Of a stretch of DNA of 8,031 nt, positions 1-5,159 are shown in pieces; the first letter of the stretch is position 1, and the number at the start of each line of letters is the position of its first letter. Source of the stretch: Clostridia bacterium (GTDB lineage: Bacteria > Bacillota > Clostridia > Christensenellales > UBA1242); NCBI GenBank assembly GCA_017964105.1, contig JAGCSP010000040.1, positions 1 to 8,031 on the forward strand, given 5' to 3'. Under the pieces are notes generated by a model. That model saw nothing but the letters and a program-made list of their open reading frames with translations. It was not told where the DNA came from and searched no databases. The position numbers and the translations under genes were made by a program.

Positions 1-138
1 CTTAAAAAGGTTAGCTGGCCAAGTTTTGGTAAAACTGTAAAACAAACAGGTGTTGTTATCGCAGTAGTTGTTATTTGCACACTTGTGCTATTTGGTATAG
101 ACAGATTACTTAGTTTGCTATACAAAGTGTTAACTTAA
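1..138 (+). CDS. secE: SecE, preprotein translocase subunit (3' part only)
   Basis: The window opens inside this gene; the last 45 codons are present and end in TAA at 136-138. SecE is the small essential membrane subunit that clamps SecY in the SecYEG protein-export channel of the cytoplasmic membrane. The visible part begins with the family signature KKVSWPS, the conserved amphipathic segment before the membrane helix, followed by one hydrophobic segment (TGVVIAVVVICTLVLFGIDR) and a short tail. The position directly before nusG, with 22 bases between them, is the usual bacterial order and supports the call. The start and any upstream rpmG lie outside the window. Confidence 0.93.
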   Translation, partial: LKKVSWPSFGKTVKQTGVVIAVVVICTLVLFGIDRLLSLLYKVLT

Positions 139-160
139 AAATTCTTGGAGGTAAAATACA

Positions 161-757
161 ATGGATGAGAAAGAGATTGTAACACCTGTAGAGGAACAAA
201 GCGCACCCCAAGAAAAAGATGCACATGAATTAGCAAGAGAAAGTGCAAAATGGTATGTGTTGCATACCCCAGCAGGATATGAAAATGTAGCAAAAGAAAA
301 CTTGGAAATTGTTCGCGATAAGTACAATTTGCAAGATCGTGTATTTGATATTATTATTCCTATGGAAGATGTTGTGGAAGAAAAGGATGGCAAGCGCAAA
401 ATTGTTAGCCGCAAACTTATGCCTACTTACATATTTGTAAAAATGGTATATGGCGATGACATTTGGCATGCTATTACTCGTACCCGTGGTATTACTGGTT
501 TCACAGGACCAAAAGGTAGACCACTTCCTATGCGTCCAGAAGAAATACACAAATTGCGTCTAGAAAAACCTGCAGTAATTGATACTGATTTGCATGAAAA
601 TGACAAAGTAGAAGTATTAGAGGGCGCACTTAATGGATTTGTTGGTACTATTGTATCAGTAGACCTTGAGGCAGGTAAATTACGCGTAATGGTAGAAATG
701 TTTGGTAGAGAAACGCCAGTTGTTTTGAACCTTGACCAAGTACGCAAAATTGATTAA
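161..757 (+). CDS. nusG: NusG, transcription elongation/termination factor
   Basis: 198 aa. NusG binds RNA polymerase across the clamp, modulates pausing and elongation, and can couple to other factors through its C-terminal domain. The NGN domain spans about residues 31-125: it starts at KWYVLHTPAGYE, includes PTYIFVKM (88-95), and ends with the TRGITGFTGPKGRPLPM segment. The KOW domain covers about 148-180 (NDKVEVLEGALNGFVGTI, then MFGRETPVVLNLDQVRKI). A 30-residue acidic N-terminal extension (many E, D and Q) precedes the NGN domain; it is longer than in the shortest family members. The ATG is preceded by GGAGG at 147-151. It follows secE by 22 bases and is probably cotranscribed with it. 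The long structured gap behind it separates it from rplK. Confidence 0.97.
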   Translation: MDEKEIVTPVEEQSAPQEKDAHELARESAKWYVLHTPAGYENVAKENLEIVRDKYNLQDRVFDIIIPMEDVVEEKDGKRKIVSRKLMPTYIFVKMVYGDDIWHAITRTRGITGFTGPKGRPLPMRPEEIHKLRLEKPAVIDTDLHENDKVEVLEGALNGFVGTIVSVDLEAGKLRVMVEMFGRETPVVLNLDQVRKID

Positions 758-763
758 TTTTTG

Positions 764-838
764 ATAATTACATGGGCAACCATTTAATTATAGATTTGGC
801 ATGTCACCAAATCGAAAGTTAGTATTTATACTAACTTT
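764..838 (+). promoter_or_regulatory. Row of three hairpins in the nusG-rplK gap
   Basis: Three stem-loops lie end to end. Hairpin 1 (764-791) has 11 pairs, one C-U mismatch and a GCAA tetraloop of the GNRA type. Hairpin 2 (793-813) has seven perfect pairs, GATTTGG with CCAAATC, and a 7-base loop. Hairpin 3 (815-838) has ten perfect pairs, AAAGTTAGTA with TACTAACTTT, and loop TTTA. One base separates each pair of neighbours. Hairpin 3 is followed by GTAGTGG rather than a run of T, so it is not a normal terminator. These elements form the upstream part of the rplK mRNA leader. Their role is inferred: RNA folding, processing or attenuation. I do not recognise a named motif here, and no good promoter is visible in this gap. 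Confidence 0.6.
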
Positions 839-841
839 GTA

Positions 842-888
842 GTGGGAGAAAGCGTAAATACTTTTCATGCGCTTATCGTTAGAACCAC
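842..888 (+). promoter_or_regulatory. L1-binding mRNA site upstream of rplK (23S L1-stalk mimic)
   Basis: The outer helix pairs GTGG (842-845) with CCAC (885-888). The inner helix pairs AAGCG (850-854) with CGCTT (870-874) and is extended by a T-G wobble and an A-T pair. The asymmetric internal loop has GAGA on the 5' side and ATCGTTAGAA on the 3' side. The GTGGGAG ... CCAC arrangement resembles the L1-binding stalk region of 23S rRNA, where GUGGGAG faces a strand ending in UACCAC (from memory). In bacteria and archaea, L1 represses translation of its own operon by binding such a mimic. The site ends 16 bases before the rplK ribosome binding site. A second copy lies before rplA. Confidence 0.72.
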
Positions 889-893
889 ATATG

Positions 894-905
894 GCCTAAT
901 TAGGC
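894..905 (+). repeat. Perfect 12-base palindrome next to the rplK ribosome binding site
   Basis: GCCTAATTAGGC is a perfect palindrome that could form a 4-bp hairpin with loop AATT. It lies between the L1 motif and the AGGAGG at 906-911. If the hairpin forms, it would stack beside the ribosome binding site and could tune access to it. The 9-base string ACATATGGC occurs on each side, at 887-895 and 913-921; the second copy contains the real start codon. Confidence 0.4.
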
Positions 906-916
906 AGGAGGAACAT

Positions 917-1351
917 ATGGCAGATAATAAAAAACAAGTCAATGCAGTTGTAAAACTACAACTAGAGGCTGGTAAGGCAACAGCAGGTCCTCCAGTAGGT
1001 TCATCTCTTGGACCTCACGGAATTAATATCCCTGCATTCACAAAGGAATTTAATGAAAAAACTGCTAGTCAAGCAGGTTTAATCATTCCTGTTGTTATTA
1101 CTATTTATGCTGATCGTTCTTTTACATTTGTGCTTAAAACTCCACCAGCAGCTGTTCTTATTAAACGCGCTTGCAACATTCAATCAGGTTCTGCAAACAG
1201 CGTAAAGACAAAAGTTGCTACAATTACAAGAGCACAACTAAAAGAAATAGCAGAATTAAAAATGCCAGACTTAAATGCAGCAAACATCGATAGTGCAATT
1301 AGCATGATCGCAGGTACCTGCAGAAGTATGGGTGTTACAGTAGTAGACTAA
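917..1351 (+). CDS. rplK: Ribosomal protein L11
   Basis: 144 aa, close to the family norm of about 141. L11 binds the GTPase-associated region of 23S rRNA together with L10/L12. It takes part in factor-dependent GTP hydrolysis and in sensing uncharged tRNA with RelA. The N-terminal domain carries the conserved AGKATAGPPVGSSLGPHGINI segment with the proline pair at the factor-binding face. The C-terminal rRNA-binding domain includes KTPPAAVLIKRA and ends MIAGTCRSMGVTV. The ATG at 917 follows AGGAGG with proper spacing. An in-frame GTG at 842 would lengthen the protein by 25 residues, but it is part of the L1-binding RNA motif and is rejected. Cotranscribed with rplA and probably repressed by L1 through the upstream site. 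Confidence 0.97.
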   Translation: MADNKKQVNAVVKLQLEAGKATAGPPVGSSLGPHGINIPAFTKEFNEKTASQAGLIIPVVITIYADRSFTFVLKTPPAAVLIKRACNIQSGSANSVKTKVATITRAQLKEIAELKMPDLNAANIDSAISMIAGTCRSMGVTVVD

Positions 1352-1370
1352 GACTGTATAAAATTATAGA

Positions 1371-1416
1371 TGTGGGAGAAGTGTAAAATTTTGTAATGCA
1401 CTTTGCTAATACCACA
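1371..1416 (+). promoter_or_regulatory. Second L1-binding mRNA site, upstream of rplA
   Basis: The outer helix pairs TGTGG (1371-1375) with CCACA (1412-1416). The inner helix pairs AAGTG (1379-1383) with CACTT (1399-1403), extended by T-G and A-T. The loop strands are GAG and TGCTAATA, so the 3' strand reads TGCTAATACCAC, very like the 23S stalk strand. Compared with the rplK copy, the C-G pair 853/871 is replaced by T-A at 1382/1400, which is a compensatory change. The outer helix touches the AAGGAGG ribosome binding site (1416-1422) of rplA, so L1 bound here should block initiation directly. This is an autoregulatory site for L1 by inference. Confidence 0.7.
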
Positions 1417-1426
1417 AGGAGGAATT

Positions 1427-2113
1427 ATGAAAGGAAAAAAATATGTAGAAAGTGTAAAGCTCATCGATAAGTCAAAAGCTTATACATCAGCTGAAGCAGT
1501 TGCACTTGTAGAACAAACAGCAAAAGCTAAATTTGATGAAACAGTAGAATTACACGTAAAACTAGGTGTTGATGGCCGTAATGCCGATCAACAAGTTCGT
1601 GGCGTATGCGTATTGCCACACGGCACAGGTAAATCACAAAAAGTTTTAGTTATTGCAAAAGGCGACCATGCTGATGCAGCAACAAAAGCTGGTGCAGATT
1701 TCGTAGGTGCAGAAGAAATGATTGCAAAAATCCAAGGCGGTTGGCTAGGATTTGATGTGTGTGTAACCACACCAGATATGATGCCAGTTATTGGTAGAAT
1801 TGCAAAAGTTTTGGGTCCTAAAGGCCTTATGCCAAACCCAAAGAGTGGCACAGTAACCACAAACGTTGCTAAAACAATTAGCGAAATTAAAGCTGGTAAA
1901 GTAGAATATAGATTGGATAAAAATAACATTATCCACGTAATCATTGGCAAAAAGTCATTTGGTGAAGAAAAATTACTTAACAACTTTAACACAATTATGG
2001 ATGCAATTGTAAAAGCAAAACCAGCAGCAGCAAAAGGTACATATATTAAATCTGTAACTTTGTCTAGCACAATGGGTCCTGGTATTAAAGTTGACTATAC
2101 ATTACAACAATAA
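1427..2113 (+). CDS. rplA: Ribosomal protein L1
   Basis: 228 aa, normal for L1. L1 forms the mobile stalk of the large subunit that helps move deacylated tRNA out of the E site, and it also represses its own operon by binding mRNA. The family signature GPKGLMPNPKSGTVT is at residues 130-144. The N-terminal part has KYVESVKLIDKSKAYTSAEAV and the C-terminal part ends with SVTLSSTMGPGIKVD. The ATG at 1427 follows AAGGAGG by four bases. An in-frame TTG eight codons upstream lies inside the L1-binding stem and is rejected. It is the last gene of the rplK-rplA unit, closed by a strong terminator eight bases downstream. Confidence 0.97.
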   Translation: MKGKKYVESVKLIDKSKAYTSAEAVALVEQTAKAKFDETVELHVKLGVDGRNADQQVRGVCVLPHGTGKSQKVLVIAKGDHADAATKAGADFVGAEEMIAKIQGGWLGFDVCVTTPDMMPVIGRIAKVLGPKGLMPNPKSGTVTTNVAKTISEIKAGKVEYRLDKNNIIHVIIGKKSFGEEKLLNNFNTIMDAIVKAKPAAAKGTYIKSVTLSSTMGPGIKVDYTLQQ

Positions 2114-2120
2114 TAAATAA

Positions 2121-2145
2121 AACACCTTATTTAAGGTGTTTTTTT
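2121..2145 (+). terminator. Intrinsic terminator after rplA
   Basis: AACACCTT (2121-2128), loop ATTT and AAGGTGTT (2133-2140) form a perfect stem, followed by an unbroken T run to 2145. It ends the rplK-rplA transcript, so rplJL depends on its own promoter downstream. Confidence 0.9.
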
Positions 2146-2206
2146 GTATTTAAATAAGTATATAATTTATAACATTAAAAAAACATATAAATAATGTTAA
2201 AAAGTA

Positions 2207-2235
2207 TTGACATACACATATTATTTATATATAAT
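2207..2235 (+). promoter_or_regulatory. Consensus sigma-A promoter of rplJL
   Basis: TTGACA (2207-2212), a 17-base spacer and TATAAT (2230-2235) match the vegetative consensus exactly; transcription should start near 2242. The 40 bases upstream are almost pure A+T with A-tracts, like an UP element. They also contain an 8-base inverted repeat, TAACATTA (2170-2177) and TAATGTTA (2192-2199). A perfect promoter fits a ribosomal operon whose output is then reduced by attenuation in the leader. Confidence 0.88.
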
Positions 2236-2259
2236 AATACACGTAAATTGAATATACGA

Positions 2260-2329
2260 TTTTCGCCAAAGACAGCAAGTGCAAAGGTAAATCTTGCCGA
2301 GGTAAGTTAATTGATTAGATTATTTGTCT
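2260..2329 (+). ncRNA. L10 leader (r-protein autoregulatory RNA)
   Basis: The leader of rplJ contains the conserved L10-leader core: CGCCAAAGACAGC, then GCAAG (2275-2279) paired with CTTGC (2293-2297), followed by CGAGGT. This is the element bound by the L10-(L12)4 complex. In Bacillus subtilis, binding promotes termination at a downstream attenuator. Here CGCCAAA (2264-2270) is also a perfect complement of TTTGGCG (2343-2349), which lies in the loop and 3' arm of the attenuator. It can therefore act as an antiterminator strand when L10 is not bound. The core is recognised from memory of the family; the alternative pairing is seen in the sequence. Confidence 0.87.
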
Positions 2330-2362
2330 ACTCTTATGCTTATTTGGCGTAGGAGTATTTTT
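2330..2362 (+). terminator. Attenuator in the rplJ leader
   Basis: ACTCTTATGC (2330-2339) pairs with GCGTAGGAGT (2347-2356) over ten pairs including two wobbles, followed by ATTTTT. It lies 39 bases before rplJ and is an intrinsic terminator inside the leader, so it should be conditional. The competing pair CGCCAAA/TTTGGCG described for the L10 leader would break it. Confidence 0.8.
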
Positions 2363-2401
2363 AATTTATAATACACAAATAAGTTAAAAAGGAGAGCAAA
2401 A

Positions 2402-2896
2402 GTGAGCACAAGTAGAGATCAAAAAGCTCAAATTGTAGCAGAGATCAAAGAACAATTCAAGAGCGCAAAATCAATTATATTTGTTGACTATCGTGGTATT
2501 ACTGTGGCAGAAGATACAAAACTTAGAAAAGACTTCCGTGCAGAAAATGTAAAATACAAAGTTTACAAAAATAGATTGATGCTCAGAGCACTTGAAGAGT
2601 TAGGCATTACCGGCTTTGATGCAAAGAACTTTGAAGGAACTACTGCAGTAGCATTTAGCGAAGATGAAGTAGCACCTGCAAGAGTATTCTGTAAAACTGC
2701 TAAGGACTTAGAAAAAATGGAAGTTAAGTTCGGTATTGTAAATGGCGCAGTTATGAGCAAACAAGAAGTTGAAGCATTATCCAAAGTACCTTCAAAACAA
2801 GTACTTATTGCTATGTTGCTTGGTCAACTTCAAGCCCCAATTTCTGCATTCGCTAGGGCTTTAAATCAAATTGCAGAAGGAAAATCAAATAAATAA
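2402..2896 (+). CDS. rplJ: Ribosomal protein L10
   Basis: 164 aa, usual length. L10 anchors the L12 dimers to 23S rRNA at the base of the L12 stalk and is the operon's autorepressor. The N-terminal globular domain shows SIIFVDYRGITVAEDTKLRKDFR and the KVYKNRLMLRAL segment typical of the family. The C-terminal helix that recruits L12 dimers begins after KVPSKQVLIAMLLGQLQAPI and runs into FARALNQIAEGK. The start is GTG at 2402, seven bases after AAAGGAGA; no ATG fits, so an uncommon start codon is used. It follows the leader attenuator and is cotranscribed with rplL, 25 bases downstream. Confidence 0.96.
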   Translation: MSTSRDQKAQIVAEIKEQFKSAKSIIFVDYRGITVAEDTKLRKDFRAENVKYKVYKNRLMLRALEELGITGFDAKNFEGTTAVAFSEDEVAPARVFCKTAKDLEKMEVKFGIVNGAVMSKQEVEALSKVPSKQVLIAMLLGQLQAPISAFARALNQIAEGKSNK

Positions 2897-2921
2897 TTAA
2901 ATTTAAAGGGAGAAAATAAAA

Positions 2922-3293
2922 ATGGCAGATTTAAAGAAATTTGTAGAAGAAATCAAGACATTATCAGTTCTTGAAGTAAGTGAATTAGTAAAATTATTAG
3001 AAGAAGAATTCGGCGTAAGCGCAGCAGCTCCAGTAGCTGTAGCAGCAGCACCTGCAGAAGGCGCAGCAGCAGCTGAAGAAAAGAGCTCATTCAACGTAGA
3101 GCTTAAAGAAGCAGGTCCAAACAAGATTGCTGTTATCAAAATTGTTAAAGATGTTACAGGTCTTGGCCTTGGCGAAGCAAAAGCATTAGTAGATGGTGCA
3201 CCAAAGGTTATCAAAGAGAATGCATCAGCAGACGAAGCAAAAGATATTGAAGCAAAATTAAAAGAAGCTGGCGCAACTGTAGAACTCAAATAA
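2922..3293 (+). CDS. rplL: Ribosomal protein L7/L12
   Basis: 123 aa, normal length. L12 is the multicopy stalk protein that recruits the translational GTPases and stimulates their activity. The N-terminal dimerisation domain (about 1-35) contains EEIKTLSVLEVSELVKLLEEEFGV. The Ala/Pro/Glu hinge (about 33-53) reads SAAAPVAVAAAPAEGAAAAE. The C-terminal factor-binding domain has GPNKIAVIKIVKDVTGLGLGEAKALV and ends GATVELK. The ribosome binding site AAAGGGAGA lies just upstream of the ATG. Unlike in most bacteria, rpoB does not follow: a terminator and a convergent gene come next. Confidence 0.98.
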   Translation: MADLKKFVEEIKTLSVLEVSELVKLLEEEFGVSAAAPVAVAAAPAEGAAAAEEKSSFNVELKEAGPNKIAVIKIVKDVTGLGLGEAKALVDGAPKVIKENASADEAKDIEAKLKEAGATVELK

Positions 3294-3309
3294 TTGATTT
3301 ATTGTGTAT

Positions 3310-3342
3310 AAAAAAATGATGTGGAATTCACATCATTTTTTT
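3310..3342 (+). terminator. Bidirectional terminator between rplL and the convergent Cys-rich gene
   Basis: Arms 3310-3323 and 3329-3342 are perfect complements over 14 bases (A7 ATGATGTG core, loop GAATT, then CACATCAT plus T). The A run on one side and the T run on the other allow it to work on both strands. The stop codon of the minus-strand gene overlaps its right edge at 3341-3343. Confidence 0.9.
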
Positions 3343-3661
3343 ATTTCTTTGCAAAGGTATAGCATTTGGCACATGTTTTTTCATTGGCCACACTAATACC
3401 ATTTGAATGGCAATCTCCATTGTAATTAAATAAACACTTAGCTTTGCAATTTATGCACACATTGCGGATATGCCTGTAAGGATGATATTTGGGTGTTTTG
3501 TTAAACATTGTTTTGGGAACATTTTGTTTTTGATCTTCATCCAAGTCATTACTTTTTTCAAAAGTTTTGCAAACTAAGTTTTCGGTTACATCAATACTTT
3601 TTGCCATACATGCAAATTTATTGTTATATTTACAATCTAATTTTTTACATTTTAAATCCAT
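3341..3661 (-). CDS. Small Cys-rich protein with two DUF1540-like modules
   Basis: 106 aa with ten cysteines and no signal peptide. Module 1 (residues 5-34) reads C5-x4-C10-KYNN-x3-C18-MAKSIDV-...-C31-KTF. This is the pattern of DUF1540, a small clostridial metal-binding-like domain. Module 2 (69-103) repeats it: C72, C76, C84-HSNGISV, C97, C100-YTF. The spacing C-x7-C-x12-C is identical in both halves and the N, I and V positions are shared, so the protein looks like an internal duplication joined by a charged linker (35-66). Metal (probably zinc) binding is inferred; the function is unknown. It is convergent to rplL and divergent from rplI. The upstream AAGAG is a weak ribosome binding site. 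Domain recognition is from memory. Confidence 0.8.
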   Translation of the reverse strand: MDLKCKKLDCKYNNKFACMAKSIDVTENLVCKTFEKSNDLDEDQKQNVPKTMFNKTPKYHPYRHIRNVCINCKAKCLFNYNGDCHSNGISVANEKTCAKCYTFAKK

Positions 3662-3686
3662 ACTTTATCACACTCTTACAATATTA

Positions 3687-3715
3687 TTGACAAAATATTT
3701 ATGTTTTATTACACT
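3687..3715 (+). promoter_or_regulatory. Sigma-A promoter of rplI
   Basis: TTGACA (3687-3692), a 17-base spacer and TACACT (3710-3715; 4 of 6). A start near 3722 would leave a very short leader that begins just before AGGAG at 3726-3730. The site lies in the 77-base gap shared with the divergent Cys-rich gene, whose own promoter I cannot place. Confidence 0.65.
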
Positions 3716-3738
3716 AATAATTGATAGGAGATGGTTTG

Positions 3739-4173
3739 ATGAAAGTAGTATTGATTCAAGATTTAAAAGGTAAAGGAAAGAAAGGTGACATAGTAGAAGA
3801 AAATAGTGGCTATGCCCTAAATTACCTTATTCCAAATAAAATTGCCATTGCAGGCACAAATAGCAATATAAATGAGGCAAATCAAGCAAAGTTAGCTAAT
3901 GAGTATCACAAAGAGCAAGAACGCCTTGCAGCTGTGGAACTTGGCAAAAAGGTAGATGGTGTTACAGTGGTGTGCCATGTAAAATCAGGTGAAACAGGCA
4001 AAATATTTGGTTCTGTTACAAATAAAGAAGTAAGCACAGAATTATTGAAGCTTGGCTACGATATAGATAAGAAAAAAATTGAAGTGCCAGCAATAAAAAC
4101 ACTTGGTGTGTACACATGCAAATTGAAATTATATCAAGGTGTTAGTGCAAATATTAAAGTAGATGTACAATAA
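3739..4173 (+). CDS. rplI: Ribosomal protein L9
   Basis: 144 aa, slightly under the common 148-150. L9 is an elongated protein at the base of the L1 stalk that helps keep the reading frame. The N-terminal rRNA-binding domain is textbook: MKVVLIQDLKGKGKKGDIVE, then SGYALNYLIPNKIAI. A long charged connecting helix follows (ANQAKLANEYHKEQERLAAVE). The C-terminal domain contains the signature GKIFGSVTNKEV and KKKIEVPAIKTLGVYTCKLKL. The ATG at 3739 follows AGGAG by eight bases. The in-frame TTG at 3721 would put the ribosome binding site inside the gene and is rejected. It stands alone with its own promoter and terminator, rather than next to gdpP/dnaB as in many Firmicutes. Confidence 0.97.
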   Translation: MKVVLIQDLKGKGKKGDIVEENSGYALNYLIPNKIAIAGTNSNINEANQAKLANEYHKEQERLAAVELGKKVDGVTVVCHVKSGETGKIFGSVTNKEVSTELLKLGYDIDKKKIEVPAIKTLGVYTCKLKLYQGVSANIKVDVQ

Positions 4174-4196
4174 AGAGGTTATAAGACCTCTTTTTT
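4172..4196 (+). terminator. Intrinsic terminator after rplI
   Basis: AAAGAGGT (4172-4179), loop TATAAG and ACCTCTTT (4186-4193), then T to 4196. The left arm begins within the rplI stop codon (4171-4173), so coding and terminator sequence overlap. Confidence 0.88.
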
Positions 4197-4266
4197 ATCG
4201 ACAAAAATACTACAAATAATTCACAATTACTCATATTTTGTTTCACTACGATTTAAAATTGTCATA

Positions 4267-4272
4267 TATAAT
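4267..4272 (+). promoter_or_regulatory. Possible -10 box for the 277-aa gene
   Basis: A perfect TATAAT lies 19 bases before the start codon, but no good -35 box is found at 16-18 bases upstream; TTCACT at 4242-4247 is 19 bases away. The gene follows a terminator and needs a promoter, so this is the best candidate in the gap 4197-4291. Otherwise I see nothing in that gap. Confidence 0.3.
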
Positions 4273-4291
4273 TTTACTATAGGTGAAAATT

Positions 4292-5125
4292 ATGAGTTTT
4301 TTAAAAAAGAGCATAATACTTACAAATAAGAATAAAGGCATAACATATGGCATTGGCGTGCTTACTATTGAAAAAAATAATGGCGGTGTGTTTGGTAGTT
4401 TTACTAGTCACGATGTAAATGATCATGATTTGATACTTGGGATATCTGCAAGTGGTAACGAAGTGGTAAAATTGGATGTGTTATTTGATAAATCAAATAC
4501 TTTTAATTTTAGATTGCCAAATAGTTTTGATATAAATGACAATATTGGCGCAGTGCTTGTGCGTAAAGAAAATGATAATATCATACCAATTATGTGGGGC
4601 GCAAACTCCAATCATGCTCAATTGCGAGAAGATATTATTGAAAATATAGAAAGTGATTATAAGCCACTTGAAAAAGAAATAATTGAAACAAAAACTAGCG
4701 TGGAAACACTAGAAAACCAATTGCATCTATTTAAAGAAGATGACCAAATGGATGAATTGATATCAAAAGCTGTGGACGATGCAATTGATGAAGTTGATCA
4801 TAATTTTTATGAACTTATAAAACCACAATTAGAACAATTATTTGCAGATTATGGACACGAAGAAAATTTGGAAAACATTATTCCAAATAGTAAGTGGGTA
4901 AAGGTAGATTTTGATGGCGATGGCAAAGAATATGTTGTGGGCAAAATATTTGAAGATGATAATCTAAAATACATTTGTTATGGTGTACCAGGAGAATTTA
5001 GTACAACTCCACCAGAAAAGTTAGTGAAATATAGTCAATGGTTGCCACTAGATAGCAGTGGTGAAGTAGGATATTGGATAATGTATCAAGATGCATATAC
5101 GGGGGAAGCGCTACAAGTGGGATAA
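4292..5125 (+). CDS. Acidic cytoplasmic protein of unknown function, three-part layout
   Basis: 277 aa from the ATG at 4292, which follows AGGTG with six bases; an in-frame GTG at 4283 overlaps that site and is rejected. I do not recognise a named family. There is no signal peptide or membrane segment. Residues 1-104 look like a beta-rich domain (GIGVLTIE, LILGISASG, FNFRLPNSFDINDNIGAVLV, IIPIMWGAN). Residues 107-187 are strongly acidic and helical, with a short heptad-like stretch (EKEIIETKTSVETLENQL). Residues 199-277 form a second compact domain: WVKVDFDGDGKEYVVGKI, YICYGVPG, QWLPLD, GYWIMYQDAYTGE. The DFDGDG at 206-211 resembles a calcium-loop start but lacks the final acidic ligand. The layout suggests two sensor or adaptor domains joined by a helical spacer; this is inference only. 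It stands as a single-gene unit between terminators. Confidence 0.8.
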   Translation: MSFLKKSIILTNKNKGITYGIGVLTIEKNNGGVFGSFTSHDVNDHDLILGISASGNEVVKLDVLFDKSNTFNFRLPNSFDINDNIGAVLVRKENDNIIPIMWGANSNHAQLREDIIENIESDYKPLEKEIIETKTSVETLENQLHLFKEDDQMDELISKAVDDAIDEVDHNFYELIKPQLEQLFADYGHEENLENIIPNSKWVKVDFDGDGKEYVVGKIFEDDNLKYICYGVPGEFSTTPPEKLVKYSQWLPLDSSGEVGYWIMYQDAYTGEALQVG

Positions 5126-5138
5126 ATCCCACTTTTTT
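5115..5138 (+). terminator. Terminator overlapping the end of the 277-aa gene
   Basis: AAGTGGGA (5115-5122), loop TAAA (5123-5126) and TCCCACTT (5127-5134), then T to 5138. The left arm encodes the last residues and the loop contains the stop codon itself (TAA 5123-5125). Confidence 0.9.
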
Positions 5139-5159
5139 GTAGTGTAATAATCATATTAT

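Noticed and set aside
815..838. Hairpin 3 as an intrinsic terminator after nusG
   Set aside because: Only three T follow within the stem and the next bases are GTAGTGG, so a T run is missing.
891..899. ATG-GCC-TAA two-codon frame before rplK
   Set aside because: Formally a minimal start-stop element, but it has no ribosome binding site and is explained by the palindrome and the repeated ACATATGGC.
842..916. GTG start giving rplK 25 extra residues
   Set aside because: The GTG belongs to the L1-binding RNA motif and has no ribosome binding site; ATG at 917 follows AGGAGG and matches the L11 N-terminus.
1403..1426. TTG start giving rplA eight extra residues
   Set aside because: It lies in the L1-site stem, and the AAGGAGG would fall inside the gene; ATG at 1427 is correctly placed.
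1588..2070. 160-codon open frame on the minus strand inside rplA
   Set aside because: Fully antisense to a clearly coding rplA; no start context, and composition is that of a mirrored coding strand.
2903..3289. 128-codon open frame opposite rplL
   Set aside because: It mirrors the low-complexity Ala-rich rplL and overlaps it completely; no ribosome binding site.
3721..3738. TTG start for rplI
   Set aside because: The AGGAG at 3726-3730 serves the ATG at 3739, where the L9 N-terminus MKVVLIQD begins.
3508..3773. Two plus-strand open frames over the Cys-rich gene and rplI promoter
   Set aside because: Antisense to the Cys-rich gene and through promoter DNA; Phe/Tyr/Leu-rich noise.
4283..4291. 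GTG start for the 277-aa protein
   Set aside because: The GTG overlaps the AGGTG ribosome binding site of the ATG at 4292.
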